Notes under the pieces: generated by a model
What the model saw: only the letters and a program-made list of their open reading frames with translations
What the model was told of the DNA's origin: nothing
Databases searched by the model: none
Translations under genes and position numbers: made by a program
From: CAZYZQ01 sp964652075
GTDB lineage: Bacteria; Bacillota; Clostridia; Oscillospirales; Oscillospiraceae
Assembly: GCA_964652075.1 (NCBI GenBank)
Contig: CAZYZQ010000026.1
Location: 1-22,847, forward strand
Direction: 5' to 3'
Length of the DNA stretch: 22,847 nt
Part shown: positions 7,801-14,434 of the stretch, one piece after another
Position numbering within the stretch: position 1 is the first letter of the stretch
Layout: the number at the start of each line of letters is the position of its first letter

Positions 7801-8799
7801 CTAAACAAACTCGACGTCCGAGGCTTTGGAGGCAATCTTGTTCACGATAATCAGAAGCACGATATTGATTGCCGTGTTGAACAGGCCGACCGCCGTGGCG
7901 TAGCTGTACTTGGCGCTCACAACGCCCTGCTCGTACACGTATACCGCTATGATATCCGAGGTTGCCTTGTTCAGGTCCGTCTGGAGCAGCCACGCCTTCT
8001 CGAAGCCGACATTCATGATGCCGCCGGCCGCCATGATGAGGTTCAGGATCACCATCGGCAGAAGCGCGGGGATGTCGATGTGCAGGATGCGCTGGAACAC
8101 CGACGCGCCGTCCACCTTGGCCGCCTCATAGAGGCTGGGGTCGACGTTCGCCAGCGTGGCCAGATAGATGATACAGCCCCAGCCTGCGTCCTGCCAGATG
8201 CCGGAGGCGATGTAGATGGTTCTAAACGCCTCCGACTTCGTGAGGAAGTCGATCTGCGTGCCGAGCAGCAGGTTCAAAAGGCCGCCCGTCGGGCTGAGGA
8301 AGATCTTGATCATGCCGCAGATAACCATGACCGAGATAAAGTGCGGCGCATACAGAACCGTCTGCACCGTCCGCTTGAACCGGGCGAAGCGCAGCTGATT
8401 GATAATCAGGGAGAGAATGATGGGAATCGGGAAACTCCACAGCAGGCCGTAGACGCTGATGAGGATCGTGTTCTTCATCATTCTCACGAAGTTCGGCGCC
8501 TGGAAGAACCGGACGAACCAGTCCCAGCCCACCCACTCGCTGCGCGTAAAGCCCAGGTTGGGGTCGAAATCGCGGAACGCAATCTGGATGCCGTACATTG
8601 GGATGTACTTGTAGATAATCGTCAGCGCCACAGGGATCAGCAGCAGCGCGTAAAGCTGCCAGTTCTCCAGAATGCGCTGTCGCAGGGGCTTCCCCGACCG
8701 CTTGGCGAGCGCCACAGCTCCGGTGGCCGAGGTCCGGGCGCCCTTGCCGGGCTTCGGATCCTTGACGGACACCTGTGAGGCGCGTTTGCCTTGTTTCAT
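7801..8799 (-). CDS. Carbohydrate ABC transporter permease, LplB/MalF type
   Basis: A 332-residue permease that begins the operon. A basic, probably disordered cytoplasmic tail (residues 1-45) precedes the first membrane helix (about 48-65). KYIPMYGIQIAFRDF and the EAA loop EAAKVDGASVFQRILHIDIP (225-244) identify the LplB group. About six membrane helices are expected. It partners the downstream YtcP-type permease to form the channel. ATG 8799 is preceded by AAGGAAGTGAG. The basic tail of about 45 residues is longer than in many LplB proteins; no better internal start was found. Regulation is expected from the LacI operators at 8891-8967. Confidence 0.93.
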   Translation of the reverse strand: MKQGKRASQVSVKDPKPGKGARTSATGAVALAKRSGKPLRQRILENWQLYALLLIPVALTIIYKYIPMYGIQIAFRDFDPNLGFTRSEWVGWDWFVRFFQAPNFVRMMKNTILISVYGLLWSFPIPIILSLIINQLRFARFKRTVQTVLYAPHFISVMVICGMIKIFLSPTGGLLNLLLGTQIDFLTKSEAFRTIYIASGIWQDAGWGCIIYLATLANVDPSLYEAAKVDGASVFQRILHIDIPALLPMVILNLIMAAGGIMNVGFEKAWLLQTDLNKATSDIIAVYVYEQGVVSAKYSYATAVGLFNTAINIVLLIIVNKIASKASDVEFV

Positions 8800-8890
8800 A
8801 GAGACTCACTTCCTTAAAACTCGTTTTCTTCTTTCTGGAACATTCTGCGTGGATTGTGTTCATCACCCCCGTGTACTTTCGTACCGTTCC

Positions 8891-8906
8891 TGTATAACGT
8901 TTCACG
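8891..8906. promoter_or_regulatory. LacI-type operator O1
   Basis: TGTATAACGTTTCACG is a near-palindrome centred on CG at 8898-8899 and fits the LacI-family operator form with TGAAA..CG..TTTCA halves. Thirteen bases of it (8893-8905) recur as an exact inverted copy at 8953-8965. It lies in the untranslated leader predicted for the ABC operon and overlaps a weak minus-strand -10-like TATACA. Confidence 0.55.
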
Positions 8907-8915
8907 CCTGACGCC

Positions 8916-8945
8916 AAAAAGAAGCAGCAAAGTCGGGCCTGCTTC
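8916..8945 (-). terminator. Promoter-proximal terminator hairpin in ABC operon leader
   Basis: On the minus strand GAAGCAG (8945-8939) pairs with CTGCTTC (8927-8921) across an 11-base loop and is followed by five T (8920-8916). It lies exactly between operators O1 and O2 and only about 8 nt after the predicted transcription start. It could attenuate the operon or block read-through from upstream. Confidence 0.5.
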
Positions 8946-8951
8946 CGCGTG

Positions 8952-8967
8952 TGTGAAACGTTATATG
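8952..8967. promoter_or_regulatory. LacI-type operator O2 over the ABC operon promoter
   Basis: TGTGAAACGTTATATG is centred on CG at 8959-8960, 61 bp (about six helical turns) from the centre of O1 and in the opposite orientation. It covers the predicted -10 of the ABC operon, as expected for a repressor site. Confidence 0.6.
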
Positions 8968-8989
8968 ATCGTTGGTAATATCATAACAA
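8960..8989 (-). promoter_or_regulatory. Predicted promoter of the fructan ABC operon
   Basis: On the minus strand TTGTTA (8989-8984) and TATAAC (8965-8960) are separated by 18 bp and match the sigma-A consensus at 4/6 and 5/6. The -10 is embedded in operator O2. Predicted start is near 8953, giving a leader of about 150 nt. In the rest of 8800-9237, AT-rich DNA at 9000-9120 includes a TTTCATGAAA palindrome (9103-9113 area); no gene is seen. Confidence 0.5.
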
Positions 8990-9130
8990 GAAGTCCAGAA
9001 GGTGTCAAGCGGATATTTCCGCTTTTCCTTCAGAAATCCCGTAATTTGTACAGTTTTACAAACCACGTGCGCTTCATTTGTCGAAACTCAACAAAAAGAA
9101 TCGTTTCATGAAAATGGCGTGAAAAAACGC

Positions 9131-9160
9131 TTTACAAACGGACAGCAAATCTGCTATGAT
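9131..9160 (+). promoter_or_regulatory. Promoter of lacI-family gene
   Basis: TTTACA (9131-9136) and TATGAT (9155-9160) are separated by 18 bp, with TGC before the -10 (extended -10). Predicted start is near 9167. A partly palindromic GTGAAAAAACGCTTTAC (9119-9135) overlaps the -35 and may be a further weak operator. Confidence 0.65.
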
Positions 9161-9204
9161 AGAGTTGCTTTCAAGGAAAACGTCTAAAAATCGCATCCAG
9201 TTTG

Positions 9205-9216
9205 TGAAAAGTTTCA
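9205..9216. promoter_or_regulatory. LacI-type operator O3, probable autoregulatory site
   Basis: TGAAAAGTTTCA is an inverted repeat (TGAAA/TTTCA) with central AG, lying between the lacI promoter and its ribosome binding site. Its halves match those of O1 and O2. Binding here would block elongation, so the regulator probably represses itself. Confidence 0.55.
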
Positions 9217-9237
9217 TTTTATATTAGGAGAATTGCC

Positions 9238-10218
9238 ATGAAGGGGAGCATGCCCACAATGAAGGACGTCGCGCAGGAAGCCGGCGTCGCGCTTGGAACC
9301 GTGTCAAAAGTGTTCAATGGGATCCCGGTGGGAGAGAGCTACCGGCTCAGGGTGGAGGCGGCGGCGCAGAAGCTGGGCTATCAGGTCAATCAGTACGCCC
9401 GGGGGCTGCGCACCAGCACCACCTTCACCGTTGCCCTGATCCTGCCGGGGGTCGACCACCCGTATTTTGCCTCGCTGGCGCAGCACATCTGCGTCACGCT
9501 GGCGCAGCGCGGCTACCGGATGCTGCTCTACGTCACCGCCTCCAACCCCGAGATGGAGCAGGCGTGCGTGAATATGGTCCGGCAGAACAAGGCCGACGGC
9601 ATCATCGGCCTGACCTATAACCCGCTGGAGGTGGATGAAACCCTCCCCTTCGTGGGCATCGACCGCAGCTTCCGCCCCGGCATCCCATGCGTGGCCGCAG
9701 ACAACTACGGCGGCGGCCGGCTGGCGGCGGAGAAGCTTTTGGAGCTGGGGTGCGACCATCTGGCCTTCTTCCGCACCGGCTCCGCCAGCCCCGGCGAAAC
9801 CGATAAGCGCGGCGACGGCTTTGAGATGGTCTGCCGGAACAGGCAGGTTCCCTGCGACGTGCTGCGCCTCAACGATAATCAGGGCTACGAGCCGTTCCGC
9901 GCGTTCCTGCGCGCGCATACCCACGGCGGCAAGCTGGATATCAACGGGATCTTCTGCTCCACCGACCTTCTGGCCTGGCGGATTCAGGGATTCCTGCAAG
10001 AGATGGGCTTCCGGGTGCCGGAGGACGTGCAGATCATCGGATTCGACGGAATCCGGCGCTTCGGTGGGGAGGAACTATACTGCTCCACCATCGTGCAGCC
10101 CGTGAAAAAAATCGCTGAGACCTGCGTGGATCTCCTGCTGACAAAGGACCGCGCCAAGCTTCCCGCTCTGGTGTGCCTGCCGGTCAGCTACGCATCCGGC
10201 GGAACCACAAAAGAATAA
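9238..10218 (+). CDS. LacI family transcriptional regulator (sugar operon repressor)
   Basis: A 326-residue regulator. The N-terminal helix-turn-helix reads MKDVAQEAGVALGTVSKVFNG (first half residues 8-20) and is followed by the hinge YARGLRTSTT. A periplasmic-binding-protein-like effector domain fills residues 60-320, with VALILPGVDHPYF, a VAADNYGGGRLAAEKLLELG segment and IIGFDG (DNA-binding-domain partner of the dimer core). It should bind a sugar effector and release operators. ATG 9238 follows AGGAG with a 7 nt gap. It is divergent from the fructan ABC operon, and operators O1-O3 between them match LacI-family sites, so it is the likely local repressor. The three downstream genes are close enough to be co-transcribed. 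Confidence 0.93.
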   Translation: MKGSMPTMKDVAQEAGVALGTVSKVFNGIPVGESYRLRVEAAAQKLGYQVNQYARGLRTSTTFTVALILPGVDHPYFASLAQHICVTLAQRGYRMLLYVTASNPEMEQACVNMVRQNKADGIIGLTYNPLEVDETLPFVGIDRSFRPGIPCVAADNYGGGRLAAEKLLELGCDHLAFFRTGSASPGETDKRGDGFEMVCRNRQVPCDVLRLNDNQGYEPFRAFLRAHTHGGKLDINGIFCSTDLLAWRIQGFLQEMGFRVPEDVQIIGFDGIRRFGGEELYCSTIVQPVKKIAETCVDLLLTKDRAKLPALVCLPVSYASGGTTKE

Positions 10219-10231
10219 AGGAGGCACCGGC

Positions 10232-10942
10232 GTGGCAAGCGAATATCTGAAGTGGAAATACCGTGACGTAAAGCCGGAGCAGGCGCAGGAAGCTACGCCC
10301 GCGCAGCGCCGCAAAAACTGGTGGTATTATCACAAGTGGCACATCGTGATCGGTTTGATCGTGCTGCTGATCGCAGGCGGCATCCTCCGCAGCGCATTGA
10401 ACAAAGTGGAGCCGGACTGTCAGATTGCCTACGTGGGGCGCTATCCCCTGCCGGATGACACGGCCGCCGCGTTGGAGGCCGGCTTTGCCTCCCTCTGCGG
10501 CGACCTGAACGGCGACGGCAAGGCGGTGGTGCGTCTGAAGCAGTATGCCGGCGGCGCGGATATCGAGGCCGCCTATTCCGCCGAGGTGACGCTCACGTCG
10601 GATCTTCTGGAATATGAGAGCTTTCTGTTCCTGCTGGAGGACCCCGTCCAGTTCCAGCTGAACTATCACAGTCTCTGCCGTCTGGACGGCTCCCTGCCGG
10701 AGGCGGGCGACAACGCGACAGAGGAGCTCTGCCTGCTCTGGTCGCAGTGTCCTGTTCTGGCGCAGATGGCTCTCGGAACCTATTCCTACACAGCGGAAGG
10801 CCAACTGGTGACAGGCAGCAGCAACGAGCTGCTGGCCGGGCTGTATATCGCCCGCAGGGGCTTTTGGGAAGGAAAAACCGTCCCGAACCCGGAGGGCTGC
10901 GAGGCGCTGTGGAAAAAGCTGACGGAAGGAGCGAGCACATGA
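10232..10942 (+). CDS. Single-pass membrane protein of unknown function, conserved in gut Clostridia
   Basis: A 236-residue protein starting with GTG at 10232, with GGAGG about 8 nt upstream. The N-terminus MASEYLKWKYRDVKP and the following NWWYYHKWH are cytoplasmic, then one transmembrane helix (about 37-54), then an outward-facing domain beginning VEPDCQIAYVGRYPLPDDTA. The motif DLNGDGK resembles a calcium-loop sequence but occurs once only. I recall similar proteins with the same N-terminal pattern in Clostridia, without known function. It starts 13 bp after lacI and overlaps the next gene by 4 bp (ATGA), so it belongs to the regulator's transcription unit. It might sense or assist sugar uptake, but nothing in the sequence proves this. 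Confidence 0.8.
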   Translation: MASEYLKWKYRDVKPEQAQEATPAQRRKNWWYYHKWHIVIGLIVLLIAGGILRSALNKVEPDCQIAYVGRYPLPDDTAAALEAGFASLCGDLNGDGKAVVRLKQYAGGADIEAAYSAEVTLTSDLLEYESFLFLLEDPVQFQLNYHSLCRLDGSLPEAGDNATEELCLLWSQCPVLAQMALGTYSYTAEGQLVTGSSNELLAGLYIARRGFWEGKTVPNPEGCEALWKKLTEGAST

Positions 10943-11523
10943 AAAAATGTACGCTGGTTTTGCTGCTGCTCTGCCTGACCCTCTCGGGATGCAGGCGCGC
11001 CGCCCCGATGCAGGCCGCAGACGGCGCGGCGTGGAGCAGCGACTGGGTGACCGTTGGGAACGTGATCGGCGTGGACACGCCGGAGGACATGACCGTGTTG
11101 GAAAACAGCGACGTGCTGAACACAAAGGGTATGTACTGCGCCACCTGGTCGATGGGCAGCTCCGAGCCGTACACCAATGAGGACGGGGACGAGGTGGCGC
11201 TCTACGACGCGCAGCTGTATCTGCTTCTGGCCAGCTACAAGTCCGCGGAAAAGGCGGCGGACGGCGCGGAGGGGTGGCTTGCGCTGGCGCGCGAGCATTA
11301 CGACATTCTGGACGAGTTCACCGCGCAGTACAATGGGCAGGATTTTACGGTCATCTCCTACACGTTCCGCTCAGAGACAAACCCCTTCGCCCGCGGCGTA
11401 TCCGCCTTCGGCGTGTATGGGAGCTACGCGGTCAGCGTGGAGCTGTCCTGCCGGGAGACGTTCGCCGGCGACCCGCAGGAGATCCTCGCCGGTTTTCTGG
11501 AACGCTGCCATTACAGCACCTGA
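10939..11523 (+). CDS. Small lipoprotein of unknown function
   Basis: A 194-residue protein. MKKCTLVLLLLCLTLSGC is a lipoprotein signal peptide with lipobox LSGC and lipidated Cys18. The mature part starts with an Ala/Gln-rich linker followed by a mixed alpha/beta domain with no family I recognise. The ATG overlaps the TGA of the preceding gene (ATGA), indicating translational coupling. With the membrane-anchored upstream product and the polytopic downstream product it could form a surface complex; this is inferred only from gene order. The frame is open upstream inside the preceding gene, but the signal peptide fixes the start. Confidence 0.82.
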   Translation: MKKCTLVLLLLCLTLSGCRRAAPMQAADGAAWSSDWVTVGNVIGVDTPEDMTVLENSDVLNTKGMYCATWSMGSSEPYTNEDGDEVALYDAQLYLLLASYKSAEKAADGAEGWLALAREHYDILDEFTAQYNGQDFTVISYTFRSETNPFARGVSAFGVYGSYAVSVELSCRETFAGDPQEILAGFLERCHYST

Positions 11524-11540
11524 AGCAGGAGGTCTGAACC

Positions 11541-12296
11541 ATGGGATTATTTATACATGACGATCCGTATGAGGCGCAAAACGAAAATCCAACCGGCTTT
11601 TACCTCTACCGGCAGCTTCTCGGCAGCCGCTTCGGCCGGTGGTGGAAGGTACATCTGCTGACGCTCATCGGCTTTCTCCCGCTGGCGGCCGGCATTTTCT
11701 ACGCTGTCGGCAGATCCAGTATCCTGCTGCTGCTTCCCATCTCCTTTGCAGGCGGCATGATCGCCGGGCCGTTTCTGGCCGGGCTGTACGACGCCATCCT
11801 GCGCGGCCTGCGCGGTGACGCGACGCCGTGGAAGGACGCCTATGTCCGCGCATGGAAGCAGGACTGGACGGGCAGCCTGCTCCCCGGCGCGCTGTTAGGG
11901 CTGATGCTCGGGCTGTATGCCTTTATGGGGATGCTGTTCTGGTGGGCGGAGACGCCGCCCTCTCTGGGAACCATTGTGCTGTATCTCTTCTCGCTGCTGC
12001 TCGTGCTCGTCTTCAACTCCCTGTACTGGCCGCAGCTCGTGCTGTTCGACCAGAGAACCGGCATCCGGCTGCGCAACTGCCTGTTGTTCTGTATCCGCTA
12101 CTTCTGGCGCGTCATGGGGATCGGCCTGATTCAGCTCGCCTACTGGGCGTTTTACGTGCTGTTCGCCCCCTGGACGCTGCTTCTGATGCCCTTTATCGGC
12201 GCATGGTACATCGTATTTCTCTCGCAGTTTTTGATCTACCGGCAGATGGACACAGAATTCCAGATTGCCGAGCAGTTTGAGAAATCACAGCAATAA
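11541..12296 (+). CDS. Polytopic membrane protein, possibly YesL/DUF624-like
   Basis: A 251-residue protein with about five or six hydrophobic helices (roughly 38-56, 62-84, 113-133, 143-160, 186-206, 205-232). The layout, with an amphipathic start (MGLFIHDDPYE), a first helix after RWWKVHLLTLIGFLPL and an Asp/Arg-rich loop (LYDAILRGLRGDATPWKDAY), recalls YesL/DUF624 proteins that accompany LplABC-type sugar transporters. The similarity is loose and the call is tentative. AGGAGG lies upstream of ATG 11541. It is the last gene of the lacI transcription unit and is followed by a strong terminator. Confidence 0.75.
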   Translation: MGLFIHDDPYEAQNENPTGFYLYRQLLGSRFGRWWKVHLLTLIGFLPLAAGIFYAVGRSSILLLLPISFAGGMIAGPFLAGLYDAILRGLRGDATPWKDAYVRAWKQDWTGSLLPGALLGLMLGLYAFMGMLFWWAETPPSLGTIVLYLFSLLLVLVFNSLYWPQLVLFDQRTGIRLRNCLLFCIRYFWRVMGIGLIQLAYWAFYVLFAPWTLLLMPFIGAWYIVFLSQFLIYRQMDTEFQIAEQFEKSQQ

Positions 12297-12310
12297 GCTA
12301 CCACGGCTCT

Positions 12311-12356
12311 AAAAACGCGCCGCCGGAACCAACTGGCTCCGGCGGCGTGCTTTTTT
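12311..12356. terminator. Bidirectional intrinsic terminator
   Basis: CGCCGCCGGA (12318-12327) pairs with TCCGGCGGCG (12338-12347) around a short loop extended by CC/GG. Six T follow on the plus strand (12351-12356) and five T on the minus strand (complement of 12311-12315). It separates the lacI unit from the convergent SLH-protein operon and can serve both. Confidence 0.85.
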
Positions 12357-14421
12357 ATTTTGTAAAATACCGGTACAGGAACGTCACAATCTCACCGCGG
12401 TTGCAGACCTTGTCGGGCGAGAAGGTTGTCTTCGATGTGCCGTTCGTGATCCCGGCCTCCACGGCCCAGAGGATCGCTGTGTCCTCTGCGCTGATATCCG
12501 TGAAGGGATTGTCCGTCCCCGCCGGTACAGGCTTGCCGGCAATGGTCCACAGCAGCTCGGCCACGTCGCGGCGCGTGCAGGGCTGCGACGCCGGGAAGGT
12601 CTTCGCGTCTGCATCGTCCAGCCAGTTCTCCGCACCCGCGAGCTTCGCCGCGTCGTAGTAGTAGCTTTCGGCCGCGACGTTTTCATAGCGCATCTGCGCC
12701 GCGGTCTCCGGCTCGCCGAGCGCGCGATAAACAAAGGTGATGATCTCGGCAAAGGTACAGTCGCGGGTCGGGGTGAAGGTCGTCTTGCTCGTGCCGTTCG
12801 TGACGCCGGTCTCGACCGCCCAGTCGACCGGCTGTGCGCACCAGCTGCCCGGCACTACGTCGGTATAGCTGCGGACGGTAATCCGGCCCTGCGGCGCGGC
12901 GTAAGCTTCCCCGATCACGCCGCCGAGCTGCTTGTCAAGATACATGGCGACGATATCGCGGGTCTTGACGCCATTGCCGTTGTTGATATAGTTCGCGCCC
13001 TCGGCCTCCTTGGCCGCCTTGAGCGTGTAATAGGTGTCGTTGCCGCCGAACAGGTAGTTATCGCAGACCAGATTGTAAATTGCATTCTCGTCAAACGACT
13101 GGCCGTTCACAGAGGTAATCGTCACGCGGTTGATCGAATCCGCCTCAAAGAACTTGCCGTAGGCCGCGCCCGCGTCGTAGGGCTTTGTGCGGTCGATTGT
13201 GTACGTCAGGCCCGCGACCTGCGCAAAGCCCGCACTGTTCTCGCACTGGCTCGCAGCCTCAAGCGTCTCGAGCAGCTGCGCGCCGGTCACCTGCAACACG
13301 CCGACACCCATCGGGGAGAACGGCAGCGCACGCAGCAGGTCTGTCTCGGTGATCTCGCCGGTGTAGACGAAGTTGTCGCAGTTGCCGCCGTTCTGGAGCG
13401 CAACCAGCGGATACGCGGTATCAATGCCGTCGATATAGTGTTCGGCGTACCAGAGCAGCGCGTCGCAGGTCAGATCGCCGAGGTTCGTCTCACGGTTGCG
13501 GCTCTGCGCGTCCGCACCGTTCAGGATGACCTCGCTTTTTCCGACAACGGGCGAGGCGTTCTTCTTTGCCTCCGCCGCCAATGCCGCAACGGTCGGGTCG
13601 GACGCGCCCAGCTTCACGGTCTCGTGCGTAATCTCCTTTGTCTCATTGTCGATCACATACGCGCCGATCTGGAACGCGCCGTCCGGCACGTCGATCAGGA
13701 TATCGCAGTCCCAGTCTGCGGGCAGGCCCGCGTTGGACAGGCAAACCGTAATTTCAGAATCCGGCAGCGCCTGCGGCTCCGGGCGGGTGACGGTCAGATA
13801 GCCCGTCTGGACATTCCGCGCAGCCGCCGTGTCTGTGATCCCGTAAAAGCCTATTTTCAGCCCGGAGGGCATGATAAACTCAGTGGACTGCGCGAAGGCA
13901 TAGACGCCCTTGTCGCTCTTCGCATTCGAGCTGACCGTCTCAAAGCCGGCAGACTGTTTGGCGGGAAGTGTAGCTTCTTCCGAGCCGTCGCGGCCGACGT
14001 TGTAGCGAATCTCCTCGCAGCCGAACCGAAGCTGCGCCTGCGTGTAGTACTTCGTGACGTTGCCGTGATAGGGATAGCCCGTGGTCGCGTCGGTATAGGA
14101 GAACTCGGCGAGCCCCATGGCCGCGACGTCATAGCCCGCCGCCTCCATCAGGTTGTAAATGGACAGGCCGCGGTCTGAGTTGGCGGCCGCCGTGCCCTGC
14201 AGGTAGTTGCCCGCATCCACCAGCAGCACCTGCGCACCCTTGGCGGCGTAGCTTTTCTCCACCTGCGCGATCTGCGCGTACAGATCCACGTCGCCGCGGA
14301 TGCTGCCGGTGTACAGGATGACGGTCTTGCCCTCGTACGCGCCCCCTGCGGCCAGCGCCGTGGGGCAGAGACAGGCCGCCAGCAGCAGGACGGTCAAAAA
14401 AACAGAAAGCACTCGTTTCAT
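12355..14421 (-). CDS. SLH-anchored 5'-nucleotidase-like protein with degenerate metal site
   Basis: A 688-residue exported protein. A signal peptide (1-25, ending ALAA) is followed by a metallophosphoesterase-like domain (about 33-265), a 5'-nucleotidase C-terminal-like domain (about 290-510) and three SLH repeats (about 519-567, 579-628, 640-688) for binding secondary cell-wall polymer. The fold is recognisable, but metal ligands are missing: TNDIHG is TGSIRG (38-43), DAGD is DAGN (69-72), GNHEF is GLAEF (103-107) and no GHSH motif is visible near 240-250. In the C-terminal domain NLGDL and NGG remain, but the usual NGGGIR arginine is absent. It is therefore probably a binding protein rather than a phosphatase. 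ATG 14421 has AGGAGG 7 nt upstream. Last gene of the operon, 13 bp after the lipoprotein gene. Confidence 0.85.
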   Translation of the reverse strand: MKRVLSVFLTVLLLAACLCPTALAAGGAYEGKTVILYTGSIRGDVDLYAQIAQVEKSYAAKGAQVLLVDAGNYLQGTAAANSDRGLSIYNLMEAAGYDVAAMGLAEFSYTDATTGYPYHGNVTKYYTQAQLRFGCEEIRYNVGRDGSEEATLPAKQSAGFETVSSNAKSDKGVYAFAQSTEFIMPSGLKIGFYGITDTAAARNVQTGYLTVTRPEPQALPDSEITVCLSNAGLPADWDCDILIDVPDGAFQIGAYVIDNETKEITHETVKLGASDPTVAALAAEAKKNASPVVGKSEVILNGADAQSRNRETNLGDLTCDALLWYAEHYIDGIDTAYPLVALQNGGNCDNFVYTGEITETDLLRALPFSPMGVGVLQVTGAQLLETLEAASQCENSAGFAQVAGLTYTIDRTKPYDAGAAYGKFFEADSINRVTITSVNGQSFDENAIYNLVCDNYLFGGNDTYYTLKAAKEAEGANYINNGNGVKTRDIVAMYLDKQLGGVIGEAYAAPQGRITVRSYTDVVPGSWCAQPVDWAVETGVTNGTSKTTFTPTRDCTFAEIITFVYRALGEPETAAQMRYENVAAESYYYDAAKLAGAENWLDDADAKTFPASQPCTRRDVAELLWTIAGKPVPAGTDNPFTDISAEDTAILWAVEAGITNGTSKTTFSPDKVCNRGEIVTFLYRYFTK

Positions 14422-14434
14422 GTTGGTTCCTCCT

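Noticed and set aside
8952..8967. CcpA catabolite-response element at operator O2
   Set aside because: The site departs from the TGWAANCGNTNWCA consensus at two or more fixed positions, and the exact inverted copy at O1 fits a LacI-type operator for the local regulator better.
10505..10520. Dockerin/EF-hand calcium loop (DLNGDGK) in the membrane-anchored protein
   Set aside because: Only one half-loop is present, without the second repeat or the conserved later acidic residue.
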